Position numbers and translations under genes: made by a program. From Vreelandella nanhaiensis (GTDB taxonomy: Bacteria; Pseudomonadota; Gammaproteobacteria; Pseudomonadales; Halomonadaceae): a stretch of DNA of 64,000 bases. The stretch covers positions 62,001-126,000 of the forward strand of contig NZ_RZHF01000014.1 of NCBI RefSeq assembly GCF_003990185.1, read 5' to 3'. Of this stretch, positions 9,320 to 18,073 are shown one piece after another (the stretch's first letter is position 1; every line of letters begins with the position of its first letter). Under the pieces are notes generated by a model, which had not been told where the DNA came from, made no database searches, and worked only from the letters and a program-made list of their open reading frames with translations.

Positions 9320-9851
9320 CGAAACGTTACTCAGCAAGCGGAGTTGCCGATCAGCTTACCTTGTTCTCTACAAAGATATGAAGGCGGTGAGGAGAATCGT
9401 AATAAGGGACTAACTCCTAATAACTACAATAAATATCTTCTATTAGCGTTAGGGGTAATCATATTTAGTAAACTTTAGTGAGCGTTTGAGTTACAGCGTC
9501 TACCAAAGTGGAAGATACGAGCAGTTAGTAGAATAGAATCGTAAGGTGCTGAGCTCAGTGCCCGCTTTCGACCGAGGCTGTGTGAAAACGATGTGGCCGC
9601 TATACTTTACCAAGGTTCCCTGAAAGGGTGTTTACAAAATAGTAGTGATTGATTGTTGCCCCTATCCTCAGCATCGTCGAATTCATCAAGCCGGACAATC
9701 TGGCTTCGGTGCCGTTCAACATCGCCTGTGGTCGCTAACGCAACTGCAAGGAGGGCCGTACTGGCATCTGCTTCACATTGTGCCGGGCGCTGGGCTACAT
9801 TTGCGACTATGGTGAGCCATGTAAGCCGACATATGTCTCAAGGAGGAAGCT
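9320..9851. other. Non-coding interval, no recognisable gene
   Basis: The first half is AT-richer and could hold the promoter of the leftward reductase. From about 9650 to 9840 the sequence is GC-rich with short open stretches and a Cys-rich reading that is broken by stops. I could not match it to a family, so it may be a gene remnant. A strong AAGGAGGAA site at 9840-9848 belongs to the next gene. Confidence 0.5.
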
Positions 9852-10337
9852 ATGAATCGCTACTTGGCCGGTGCCATCGGCGGCCTGCTCGCCACCGTTC
9901 CCATGACCCTTGCCATGGAGGCGCTATATCGGCGGCTTCCTCGGGAAGAGCGCTACCCGTTGCCGCCGCGTGAGATCACCCAGAACCTTCTGCAGAAAGT
10001 GGAGGCGGATGCGCTATTGGATGAAGAGCAGCGCGTCGAGCTAAGCCTTGTCAGCCACTTTGGCTATGGTGCCTTCGCAGGGGCGCTGTACCCCGCCGCA
10101 TGTCAACGAGTCGCGCATCCTTTGGTCTACGGCAGCGGCTACGGCGTGGCGATATGGGCAGCGAGCTATTTCGGCTGGATTCCGGCGCTGCATATCCTCC
10201 CGCCGCCCAACCGTCACCCGGCCAATCGTCGCCGGCTAATGATTGCCGTTCATCTGGTGTGGGGGGCCGGCACCGTATGGATCGGCGAGTGTCTGGCAAA
10301 CCGACGGGACGCCCCCCCTCGGCAACGGCTGGATTAG
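9852..10337 (+). CDS. Small membrane protein, DUF1440/YagU-like
   Basis: This is a predicted inner-membrane protein of 161 residues with about four hydrophobic segments. The N-terminus (LAGAIGGLLATVPMTLAME) and the overall shape resemble the DUF1440 family. It has a strong ribosome-binding site (AAGGAGGAA) and a convincing ATG. The function is unknown. It starts a group of stress-type or membrane genes but has no close partner, because the next gene is 500 nt away. Confidence 0.65.
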   Translation: MNRYLAGAIGGLLATVPMTLAMEALYRRLPREERYPLPPREITQNLLQKVEADALLDEEQRVELSLVSHFGYGAFAGALYPAACQRVAHPLVYGSGYGVAIWAASYFGWIPALHILPPPNRHPANRRRLMIAVHLVWGAGTVWIGECLANRRDAPPRQRLD

Positions 10338-10836
10338 CCACGCACCACTTGCAGGTTTGGGGCACTATGCCCCTGGTTCTCCTGCATCCGCTCGCTGTAC
10401 CAGTTGATGGGGTCGATACCCTGAAGTGAATAAATTGATAAGGGCTACAAGCGCATAAAGGCCCTGTGTTCATTTGTTTCAAAGCTATAAGAATTCAATA
10501 GGCGCTCTTTGATGCTTTATAGTCCAAATGACATATCAGTAACAGTTGGCAATCAGCGGAGCAGAATCTCTAGGCTCCTAGAGTGACACGGGGAGTACAC
10601 GTGGATTAGCCTGAAATTTTCAGTTTCACCCTGCCAGGACCCAAAGCAGATGTGCCGGGAAACGCAAAAAGAGCGCGAATTTTGGATAAATAATCTAATA
10701 TAAATTTTTATGCTCAGTATCATAAGATTGAAAAAATACTGGTAGGTTGCATTTGTTGGGCAATGGTGTCTGTCGCGTTCATCCAATCATAGGGCGGGCA
10801 GTCTAATACCTGTTATACCCCTACGAAGAGGCCTTT
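10338..10836. other. Intergenic, AT-rich, nothing recognised
   Basis: This stretch is about 500 nt without a supportable gene. It becomes markedly AT-rich around 10680-10740. A leftward open frame here has no family character and is not called. Confidence 0.5.
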
Positions 10837-11205
10837 ATGCAACGCAGTTTTTCACAGCGAATAGCTCCCTACGTTGAGGCCGAGTTGGCGAATGCCACGT
10901 GGGCAAGATCAATTGGTAATATTCAGCAAGAATTTTTTTATTTGGAGCGGGCTCACGTCATTGGGCAGGAATCGACGTACTGGCATGTAAAGGTCCATGT
11001 ATTGATGCTGCTCTGGGCCTCACGTAATAACTCGCTCAAAGAAATATTAGGTCAGGTTTTCCGAATTGTAGGCGCTGCGACTAAAACAGCATTTGGATTA
11101 GTGCCACAAGGTAATACGGGTGGCGCCAATGTCAGCCCGTTCAAGAAAATGCCAATTTCGCCGGAGTTGGCCACTTTGATTGAAAAGGCCAAGTCTAGTG
11201 TATAA
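10837..11205 (+). CDS. DUF3703 domain protein
   Basis: This is a 122-residue protein of the DUF3703 family, recognisable by the pattern ERAHVIGQ.....HVKVHVLMLLWA and the helical N-terminus RIAPYVEAELA. No catalytic function is established for the family. An AAGAGGCC site lies before the ATG. It is predicted soluble with one amphipathic or hydrophobic helix. It may be co-transcribed with the FAD oxidoreductase 160 nt downstream. Confidence 0.75.
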   Translation: MQRSFSQRIAPYVEAELANATWARSIGNIQQEFFYLERAHVIGQESTYWHVKVHVLMLLWASRNNSLKEILGQVFRIVGAATKTAFGLVPQGNTGGANVSPFKKMPISPELATLIEKAKSSV

Positions 11206-11365
11206 CCAGGCTCGTCACACGGACGCCCTTTACTACGCCGCACCGTTTTGTAAAGGCATCGGTGCGCTCTGCGTTAAATTAGAACCACCTAAAACACCGC
11301 TTCTGAGAGACTACCGGACTGGTCTTAAATGGATTTTGGCTTCATCGCATACAGGGAAAACTGAA

Positions 11366-12274
11366 ATGGAAGAGTCTGCCACGTTAGATTGCGTGATCAT
11401 CGGTGCTGGCCCCGCTGGGTTGGCTGCTGGTATCAATCTACAGCGTTTCCTGCGAGACATTCGCATTATCGATGCAGGGGCCAGTCGTGCCACGCTTATT
11501 CCTCGCACCTTCAACTATCCCGGCTTCGGAGAAGGCATTAGTGGTAATGCCCTGTTGGAGCAGCTCAGGGCGCAGCTGCAGGCAAACGGAGGGTGGGTGA
11601 TGCCTGGGCGGGTAGCGCGAATTGAGCGCACCGAAGATGACCTGTTCAACGTCGTGACCGAATCGGAAATACTCCGATCACGGACGGTACTGCTTGCCAC
11701 GGGTGTAGTTGATGTCGATCCTGAGATCGAAGGCTTCCAGGCAGTAAAGCAGGAGGGGCTGATTCACTATTGTCCCATCTGTGATGGCTTTGAATTCACC
11801 AACGAGCGTATCGGAGTGATCGCCCGAGAAGAGCATGGCGTTGACGAAGCTATATTCATCAAGCGATTTAGCGCCGACTTAACGCTGATCGACATCGAAG
11901 ACGGTGCTTATCTGAATAAAGTGTCGATGGAGCGGCTGGCACACTCGGACATTGCACTAGTGCAGGGAAAAGTAAGCGCTATGTACACCGATGAAAGCAA
12001 ACGCATCCACTTGCGCATGGATGACGGCACAGAGCATTCGTTCGCAGCGATTTATTGCGCGCTAGGTACCGAAGTGCGCAGTGAACTAGGTACGAATATG
12101 GGGGCGTTGAGAAATCCACAGGGGTATCTTGTGGTGAATCCACACATGCAAACTGGAATTGAAGGATTGTACGCCGCAGGCGATATAACCAATCATCTGA
12201 GTCAGATTACCGTGGCCACCGGGCAGGCCTCTATTGCTGCTACCGCTATTCATAATCGGCTTCAGGGTCGCTGA
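11366..12274 (+). CDS. NAD(P)/FAD-dependent oxidoreductase, thioredoxin-reductase-like
   Basis: This is a flavin disulfide-reductase-type enzyme of 302 residues. It has the FAD-binding motif IIGAGPAGLAAG at residues 10-21, a CPICDGF motif near residue 134 that resembles the redox-active CxxC of thioredoxin reductases, and the C-terminal FAD motif LYAAGDITNHLSQI. The ATG at 11366 was chosen over an earlier in-frame start because the fold begins there and AGGGA lies upstream. Partner and substrate are unknown. No thioredoxin gene adjoins it, so it could serve another small disulfide protein or a ferredoxin-like acceptor. Confidence 0.83.
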   Translation: MEESATLDCVIIGAGPAGLAAGINLQRFLRDIRIIDAGASRATLIPRTFNYPGFGEGISGNALLEQLRAQLQANGGWVMPGRVARIERTEDDLFNVVTESEILRSRTVLLATGVVDVDPEIEGFQAVKQEGLIHYCPICDGFEFTNERIGVIAREEHGVDEAIFIKRFSADLTLIDIEDGAYLNKVSMERLAHSDIALVQGKVSAMYTDESKRIHLRMDDGTEHSFAAIYCALGTEVRSELGTNMGALRNPQGYLVVNPHMQTGIEGLYAAGDITNHLSQITVATGQASIAATAIHNRLQGR

Positions 12275-12371
12275 GTTCGTTGTAGCCCTAGACGAATGCG
12301 TGCCAAGCAAGAGTGGCGAGTTTAAAGGGGATACCTATACTCCAAGAGTATTGATATCACAGGAGGCAGGG

Positions 12372-13292
12372 ATGCCACGTACCATTGAAGTCAGCGCTCC
12401 AACGAAAACCATCGACGCTATCCTTGAGCGGATCGAGCTAGTGCAGGGTGTCGTGAGTATATCCTTGCAAAAGGGCGCTTCCCTGTCTCCGCCTGGGGAC
12501 GTACTGACCATTCAAGCCACGGACGAGGCAACCCGTTTACTATTGGGCACACTGACGGATCTCAACGCCTCGGTGGACGGAACGATCAGTCTGAGCGAAC
12601 CCACCAGTCTGCTCTCTTCAGAACATCAGCGGCTGATCAATAAAGAGTCGAATGAAACGATCTGGGACGACATGGCTTTCCTTCTGCGCAGGGATACCAA
12701 CCTGTCGGTCAATTACCTCATGCTAATGGCGCTGGCTGGGGCGATTACAGCAGCAGGCCTATGGTCCGATACGCTACACCTTATTGTGGGATCCATGATC
12801 ATTGCTCCGGCTTTTGAACCCCTGCTACGGCTACCGCTAGGTCTGATCACGCGCGCCAAGGAACTAATCCCCAGCGGTTTGATTTCGACGGGTGCCGGTT
12901 ATCTCGCGCTAGCCATGGGGGCAGCGTTTGCCACAATGATACTCATGCTCTGGGAATCTGGAGAGAAGCCGGGCCTAGCCGATCAGCAATGGATTAATTA
13001 CTGGACTTCGCTGAGTTTTTCCGGGGTGCTTATCTCCTGCTTCGGTGCAATCGCTGGGCCCATTATCGTCACTGCCCAGCGCTCGGTAATGACGGTGGGG
13101 GTGATGATTACGCTCGCCCTGATTCCAAGCATGGGAATAGTGGGTATGGGGTTGGTTATTGGCGATTTAGCTCTAGCTGGGCAAGGCTTTATGCGGTGGT
13201 GCGTGGATGCCGCTCTTGTAACGACCATGAGTGCGATAGTGTTCGGGCTCAAAAAACGTTTTCTACACTATCGTCTGCACGCTTTGAGTTAA
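12372..13292 (+). CDS. DUF389 family membrane protein
   Basis: This 306-residue protein has a soluble N-terminal alpha/beta domain (residues 1-85, starting RTIEVSAP) and a C-terminal membrane domain with about six segments, including the DUF389 hallmark LIVGSMIIAPAFEPLL. The start at 12372 has a perfect AGGAGG 6 nt upstream. The family is widespread and its transport or channel role is not established. It follows the oxidoreductase by 97 nt on the same strand. Confidence 0.82.
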   Translation: MPRTIEVSAPTKTIDAILERIELVQGVVSISLQKGASLSPPGDVLTIQATDEATRLLLGTLTDLNASVDGTISLSEPTSLLSSEHQRLINKESNETIWDDMAFLLRRDTNLSVNYLMLMALAGAITAAGLWSDTLHLIVGSMIIAPAFEPLLRLPLGLITRAKELIPSGLISTGAGYLALAMGAAFATMILMLWESGEKPGLADQQWINYWTSLSFSGVLISCFGAIAGPIIVTAQRSVMTVGVMITLALIPSMGIVGMGLVIGDLALAGQGFMRWCVDAALVTTMSAIVFGLKKRFLHYRLHALS

Positions 13293-13617
13293 TGGTCAAA
13301 CGGGCACAGCCTCACAGTTTGGCCTCTACGTATAAAGAAAGTCACTCTTTATTAACTTAAAAACATGGGGCTATGTTAGCCATCGACCAGGCAGCGGCTA
13401 ATATCACCACCTACCTGAGGTTCGAATGTAGTAACGGATATGCCTAAAGTTGATAGCTGCGTTCCACTTCTTTCGCACTGAAGAGAGACTCATGCCCATT
13501 GCGCCACAGCATTTTGCAATTCTTGCAGAGCTACTATCCTGAGAGAACGGTTCGAATTGGCAATCAGGTTTCATCAGCCCCTTCCCGAAAACCGCATATA
13601 CAAGCAAGGAGCGCGAA
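13293..13617. other. Intergenic upstream of the SDR gene
   Basis: This stretch is 325 nt without a gene. It is AT-rich around 13320-13380 and presumably holds the SDR promoter. No clear operator or RNA element was seen. Confidence 0.45.
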
Positions 13618-14637
13618 ATGGCACTGCATTTGAAAGGCTTGGAAAACCAGACAGTGATCATCACAGGCGCAACCACGGGCATCGGTCTGGCAACTGCGCG
13701 CATGGCCGCCGAGCATGGCGCACGCCTGGTCCTGGCAGCACGTGACGAGAATACATTGCGCAAGCTCTGTGACGAAATCAACCTCGCCGGTGGCGAGGCC
13801 GTCCACGTCGCGGTGGATGTCGGCGATAAAGCGCAAGTTCAAAGGATAACGCAAACCGCCATTGATACTTTTGGCGGCTTCGATACTTGGATCAATAATG
13901 CCGGTGTATCCCTTTTCGGCAACCTGCTCGATATCGACGAGCAAGATTACCACCGCCTCTTCGACACGACTTACTGGGGCGTTGTGTACGGTTCGCTGGA
14001 GGCGGCACGTCACCTGGGCAAGCGCCGAGACGGCTACGCCGGTGCGATTATCAACCTTGGCTCGGTCGCCTCGGATCAAGCCATCCCCTATCAGGGCATG
14101 TATTCAGCCGCCAAGCATGCCGTCAAGGGCTTCACCGACGCCCTGCGCATGGAACTCGAACATGTCGGCGCGCCCATTTCGGTCACGTTGATCAAGCCGG
14201 CTACCATCGCCACGCCTTTCCCCGAACACGCCGGCAACGTCATGGACACGGAGCCGACCTTGCCACCACCCCTTTACGAACCCCGCATCGTCGCGCGCAG
14301 CATCCTTTACTGCGCCGAGCATCCCCGCCGTGACATGTACGTCGGTGGCGGCGGACGGCTCATGGCCGCGCTGGGACACTGCGCACCACGGTTGATGGAC
14401 AAGATCATGTCGGCGAAGATCATCGAACAGCAGCAGACCAACAAGCCGGAGCATCGCCGCCACTTTGCGCTGCAAGAACCGGCTACCGATATGCGCGAAC
14501 GCGCTCCATACTCCCGCCACGTTGCCAAGACTAGCCTGTACACCAATGCCTCGATGCACCCGGTACTGACCACGACCGTACTGGCCGGCGCATTGATCGG
14601 TATCGTTGCCCTGGCCGAGCGGCGCTCGAAGAACTGA
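13618..14637 (+). CDS. Short-chain dehydrogenase/reductase with C-terminal extension
   Basis: This NAD(P)-dependent oxidoreductase has the cofactor motif TGATTGIG (residues 17-24), NNAG, a catalytic serine in INLGSVAS and the YSAAKHA Tyr-Lys pair. The protein is 339 residues, about 80 longer than a classical SDR. The tail contains a hydrophobic stretch near the C-terminus (TTTVLAGALIGIVALA) that may anchor it to the membrane. AAGGAG precedes the ATG. The substrate is unknown; related long SDRs are often annotated only by fold. Confidence 0.85.
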   Translation: MALHLKGLENQTVIITGATTGIGLATARMAAEHGARLVLAARDENTLRKLCDEINLAGGEAVHVAVDVGDKAQVQRITQTAIDTFGGFDTWINNAGVSLFGNLLDIDEQDYHRLFDTTYWGVVYGSLEAARHLGKRRDGYAGAIINLGSVASDQAIPYQGMYSAAKHAVKGFTDALRMELEHVGAPISVTLIKPATIATPFPEHAGNVMDTEPTLPPPLYEPRIVARSILYCAEHPRRDMYVGGGGRLMAALGHCAPRLMDKIMSAKIIEQQQTNKPEHRRHFALQEPATDMRERAPYSRHVAKTSLYTNASMHPVLTTTVLAGALIGIVALAERRSKN

Positions 14638-14706
14638 CGCCTGATAGCGCTTCGCTCATAATGTAGCGCTACTCAAGCAGGAAATGACGCTGCATAGCCT
14701 GCAGGT

Positions 14707-14738
14707 GGTTGGGCAACACGTATTAGTGTTGCCCAGCC
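14707..14738. terminator. Hairpin between convergent SDR and PAP2 genes
   Basis: A stem GGGCAACAC/GTGTTGCCC (14711-14719 and 14726-14734, extendable outward with one GU pair) lies between two converging genes. It lacks a clear T run, so it may be a bidirectional transcript-end structure rather than a classical terminator. Confidence 0.55.
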
Positions 14739-14753
14739 TCTGCTTAAGCTAGG

Positions 14754-15515
14754 TTATTCGGTGCCCGACCAGCTCTCTTCTGACTCTACCTGCCCGCGCC
14801 GCTGCATCCAGCGCATCACTATCCAGCACAGCGCTGCCCAGCTCGCCCCGGCCGTCCAGCCCGCAAGTACATCGGTCGGCCAATGGACACCGAGATAGAC
14901 GCGGCTCATGCCCACTAGCAGCGTCAGCAATATCGCCAGTATCAGAAGGTAAGCCTTCAGCCTCAGCGCGGGCTGTACGCGGATGAGCAGCGCGGCCAGG
15001 GTGAGGTAGGTCACGGCAGACATCATGGAGTGACCGCTGGGAAAGCTCGCCGTATAGACCATGGCTTCATGAGGCACGAGGTCCGGGCGAGGGCGGTCAA
15101 AGCCCATCTTCATCACCGTGCTGAGCAGTATGCCTCCAGGCACCGCAATCGAGGCAAAGAGTGCCGCGCGATAGCGTCTGGCGAGTAACAGGTAACCCAG
15201 AGCGCCCAACATGATAAGTACCAGTACGCCGACACCGCCAAGCGCGGTAAAGTCCCGCCCCATTTCCTCGACCCAGCCTGGCCCGATCGGGTCGCTAAGA
15301 TCGGCGGGGTTGCGAAGGGCGAGCAGCAGGCTCTCATCGATGCTCTGGGTACCACCCTCGATGACCTCATCAGCCAGCGCGATGAACCCCCAAATTCCAC
15401 CTGAAAGTACCGCAATGCCTAGCAGCGTTGCTAGTTCTTGGCGGCCGAGCCGAGCCAGTATGGAAAGGCTTTGGCGCCCAACGCGTCCAATTTTTTCATG
15501 GTGTTTCATTTGCAA
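14754..15515 (-). CDS. PAP2-family membrane phosphatase
   Basis: This integral-membrane acid phosphatase of the PAP2 superfamily has 253 residues. The three signature blocks are visible: KMGFDRPRP, PSGHSMMS and SRVYLGVHWPTDV, which contribute the Lys/Arg, the His and the His/Asp of the active site. About six hydrophobic segments surround them. Known members dephosphorylate undecaprenyl pyrophosphate, phosphatidylglycerol phosphate or phosphatidic acid; which applies here cannot be told. Confidence 0.88.
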   Translation of the reverse strand: MQMKHHEKIGRVGRQSLSILARLGRQELATLLGIAVLSGGIWGFIALADEVIEGGTQSIDESLLLALRNPADLSDPIGPGWVEEMGRDFTALGGVGVLVLIMLGALGYLLLARRYRAALFASIAVPGGILLSTVMKMGFDRPRPDLVPHEAMVYTASFPSGHSMMSAVTYLTLAALLIRVQPALRLKAYLLILAILLTLLVGMSRVYLGVHWPTDVLAGWTAGASWAALCWIVMRWMQRRGQVESEESWSGTE

Positions 15516-15719
15516 CTCCTTTGCTTTGATACGTCACGCGCAATGTCGATTTAGCAGGTCCTGTTGTGACGATGTTATCAAGCAGCACGGAAAACCGCTT
15601 ACTGCCTCACAGAATAGAGATTCCGACGCCAACAAACGGCGACCCTGCCATCCCCTAATAAATGCTTACGGATGAATACAGGCCAAAGCTAAGACTAATG
15701 CTGCTTCAACAGAGTATCC

Positions 15720-15878
15720 ATGACAAAACCGAACAGCGAACCACTGTTGAAAGCATTCTTTATCAAGACAACGGCCGGCAAACTGATAGCTGCTTTCCGT
15801 GCACTCACGGATGATCTTGATGTTGAGTGGCTATTCATCGATGGTTTCTATGTCAAGGCGCACCATGATTTCCTGTAA
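15720..15878 (+). pseudogene. IS5-family transposase remnant
   Basis: A 52-codon open stretch reads as an internal piece of an IS5-type transposase, including LIAAFRALTDDLDVEWLFIDG and FYVKAHHD, which corresponds to the DDE region start in that family (WLMIDS..RAH). It lacks the rest of the transposase and no terminal inverted repeats were found. It abuts the decayed ParD-like/map copy. This is a fossil insertion, not an active element. Confidence 0.7.
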
Positions 15879-16182
15879 ATCATGCGCGAGCAAATGTAGC
15901 TGGCACACCTTGAAGTAAGGCAGGTGATTGGTAGGTAAGCCAATTCGGAAAAGTGAAGAAGAGCTGAGCGTGATTCGCGAAACCGGTCAACTGCTCGCCT
16001 CAGTGATTAGCTACCGCGACACATTAGTTGTGCCGGGTACTTTCACCATGCGGATCAATGATTAGCGCCGAGCGCTATATCGTGATGAGTTAAAAGCTCC
16101 CGGCCAGTAAAGACAGTTCGATTATCAGTATGTGCTCAACGCGCCCATGTATCCTGTGGGGTGCCATGGCATTTCATCGAAG
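15873..16182 (+). pseudogene. Decayed copy of the ParD-like/methionine aminopeptidase pair
   Basis: Read alongside 28812-29115 of this window, this stretch is clearly the same sequence in degraded form. It begins in the last codons of the ParD-like gene (ATGCGCGAGCAAATG), crosses the overlapping junction, and continues through the first about 85 codons of the aminopeptidase. Conserved blocks include GTGCCGGGTA, GATGAGTTAAAAGC and GTGCCATGGCATT. An in-frame TAG replaces a Trp codon at 16063-16065, and a one-base deletion follows near 16083. The homology ends near the codon for the first metal-site histidine, so no function is possible. It lies next to the IS5 remnant. Confidence 0.85.
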
Positions 16183-16260
16183 AAGCAAACAGTGGCATGC
16201 CGTTGGCTACTGACTGGCAGCGACTGGAATACCTGAAGGTAATAACACGAATATGCAAAC

Positions 16261-16281
16261 GCCCCTTTACCGGGGCTTTTT
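16261..16281 (+). terminator. Rho-independent terminator-like hairpin
   Basis: GCCCC/GGGGC with a 6-nt loop is followed by five T. It no longer follows an intact gene and is probably left over from the decayed locus upstream. Confidence 0.7.
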
Positions 16282-16687
16282 GTGCCTGCTGTAAGAAAAT
16301 GCTTTCAAAACCTGTCAGTGATTTCCTACATAAATAATCTATTCCGATTACTACGCTGTAGGTGTGACGCTAGGATCGCCGTTAAATAGTATGACGGACG
16401 CGTCACGACATGGATGTGATTTGTAAAGAGAAGGGAATCAGAAAGGCCAAGGAAGGCGTCTCAATATTTTTGCTCAAGCCAGCTCAACCACTTTGTCGTA
16501 TGCCGCATATCGTTGGTTTCGGTGTATTGCTGCCTGAATATCTGCGATGCGCGCAGGCATATGATCGTCTACGATGGCTGGCCATGCGTTAATCTAAACG
16601 CGGAAGGTCTCAGCATTTAGCACTGATGCAACCTCTAACGCGCACTCGCCGTTATCTATAGAACGAGCGCAGGTGCACAAGAAGTGA
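16282..16687. other. Degenerate intergenic DNA
   Basis: No supportable gene is present. A 60-codon rightward frame at 16410 has no start context or family character. This belongs to the scarred stretch that separates the IS/map remnants from the cassette cluster. Confidence 0.5.
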
Positions 16688-16824
16688 GTGAAAAGGGCGA
16701 CAGGCAGCTATAAGCTTTCAGCGTCCACTGCTGCATATAGCGGTGATGTGGTATCGCACAGCGGTGGTACCGATAAGAATGGTTGCCATCGGGACACTAA
16801 AGCTGGCACGCGTCACTGCCACTA
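16688..16824 (+). pseudogene. Possible remnant of a YHYH-type small secreted protein
   Basis: A 45-codon frame from a GTG ends in HSGGTDKNGCHRDTKAG..HCH, which resembles the His/Cys motif of small exported YHYH/DUF3761-like proteins (GG.D..G.H....G.YHCH). The preceding residues look like the damaged end of a signal peptide (SASTAAYS). The hydrophobic core is missing, so the gene is probably broken. A very small active protein cannot be excluded. Confidence 0.4.
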
Positions 16825-17077
16825 AATGTTTTGCAACGCCATAAACATCGCCTTAGGCATGCCGCACGCGTTGCACTTAACTTCCATCTTGGAATACTGG
16901 CATCTTAAGAATGTGCGAAATCCCGATTGTCCGAAAACGACCCAAAGCGGCCCTCCCGGCGAAAGCGGCATGCTGATTCAGCCGTGTTATGCAGCCGGCA
17001 CGATAATCTATGTTACGCTGCCTATTTATACTTAATTTCTTTTAATTTAAATGGGATAGATCGTGAATGAAAGGCGG

Positions 17078-17119
17078 CATAACCTGAATGAACGCGCCGT
17101 CGGGTTCATTCAGGTTATG
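17078..17119. repeat. Perfect 16-bp inverted repeat upstream of the cassette peptidase gene
   Basis: CATAACCTGAATGAAC at 17078-17093 is repeated exactly in inverse at 17104-17119, with a 10-nt GC-rich spacer. It ends about 40 nt before the GTG start of the peptidase gene. Outer ends CATAAC/GTTATG resemble the outer core sites of the attC at 17902-17973. It could be a short attC-like recombination site, an operator or a transcript-end hairpin. It has no T run. Confidence 0.85.
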
Positions 17120-17160
17120 TAGAAGGATGTATAATCACTGTTATGTTTTAAGGAAGTATC

Positions 17161-17907
17161 GTGAGCAACTTCAGACACTTATTTCAAACCTATAAATACT
17201 CAATGGTTCGAATTACTGTGAGGACAGAAGCAGGTGACTTGAGTAATGGGTCAGCGTTTCATATTGGTGATGGATGGCTTGCTACGGCAGCGCATGTTAT
17301 CAATGACGGTGAAATCGAAGAGATAGTTTCAGAATATTGCGGCCAGAATCTGGAGATAGAAAAAGTCATTTGTCACAGCGATGAAAAAATTGATTTAGCA
17401 ATAATAAAAACCAACTTGGACCTTTCCCACTACCTTATTAAAACAACCATTGTGGGCTCACCCGAAGGGTTTGAGCAAACTGATCATATAGAGATTGGTG
17501 GACATCTAGATGACTGGATTGGTGATGAATTGGTGCTCTCTAAGGTTTTACTGATGGGGTTCCCTCCTATTCCCTTTTCTAATAGACCGGTTTTACTCGC
17601 ATCGGAGGGTGAGGTAAATGCAGTTGTGGATAAGTATAATGGCCCACACCCTCACTTCATAATATCTAACATGGGCCGAGGTGGTTATAGTGGAGGGCCA
17701 GTAATAAGCGAATATGGTTTTTTACTAGGCGTACTTACTGAGTCCTTAGTTATGAATAATCAATCAGAAGAACTAGGCTACTCATCAGCATTGTCAATTG
17801 AGCCATTATTGGTTCTGCTACAAGAAAACGGGGTTTATCCCGGTAAGAACAAAGAAACAATCGAGGTCCTACTTGAAGGGGCAGACCATTGGAATGATAA
17901 AACATAA
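17161..17907 (+). CDS. Trypsin-like serine peptidase, integron-cassette gene
   Basis: This is a cytoplasmic chymotrypsin-fold peptidase of 248 residues with an intact-looking triad: His45 in ATAAHV, Asp78 in KIDLAII and Ser177 in GGYSGGP. It has no signal peptide and no PDZ domain, unlike DegP/DegS. The GTG start at 17161 is preceded by AAGGA. Base composition is much more AT-rich than the flanking genes, and its stop codon lies inside an attC-type site, the standard arrangement of an integron gene cassette. Trypsin-like domains of this kind occur as processing or effector proteases in several bacterial conflict systems. A role in phage defence is only a hypothesis here. Confidence 0.82.
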   Translation: MSNFRHLFQTYKYSMVRITVRTEAGDLSNGSAFHIGDGWLATAAHVINDGEIEEIVSEYCGQNLEIEKVICHSDEKIDLAIIKTNLDLSHYLIKTTIVGSPEGFEQTDHIEIGGHLDDWIGDELVLSKVLLMGFPPIPFSNRPVLLASEGEVNAVVDKYNGPHPHFIISNMGRGGYSGGPVISEYGFLLGVLTESLVMNNQSEELGYSSALSIEPLLVLLQENGVYPGKNKETIEVLLEGADHWNDKT

Positions 17908-17973
17908 CAAGCGCATGTTGCCGGACTGGTTTTCCACTGCGCTCCAAACCAGCCGCAAATGCGGGCGTTATAT
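17902..17973 (+). other. attC recombination site of an integron cassette
   Basis: The site starts ACATAAC (17902-17908), overlapping the peptidase stop codon, and ends GCGGGCGTTATAT. The two ends pair imperfectly: ATAAC with GTTAT, then CGCAT.TTGC with GCAA.ATGCG, with extrahelical bases. The inner arms CTGGTTT (17925-17931) and AAACCAG (17946-17952) pair perfectly. Length of about 72 bp, position after the gene and orientation all match attC sites. No integron integrase is in the window, so this is an orphan cassette cluster. Confidence 0.78.
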
Positions 17974-18073
17974 CAGCATTGCCTCAACGTCCGCTTCTGG
18001 CCGAATGGTGAAATTTAGGCTATTTTGATAAATGGAATCGACGGCACACGACCCACCGCGGCCTTCCCAAAAA

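Noticed and set aside
9653-9840. Cys-rich broken frame as a transposase or enzyme remnant
   Set aside because: I could not match it to any family, so it is reported only as intergenic DNA.
10553-10786. Leftward 77-codon ORF
   Set aside because: No family character and no good ribosome site in an AT-rich intergenic stretch.
16410-17035. Two rightward ORFs of 60-69 codons
   Set aside because: No homology-like pattern or start signals; they lie in degenerate DNA.
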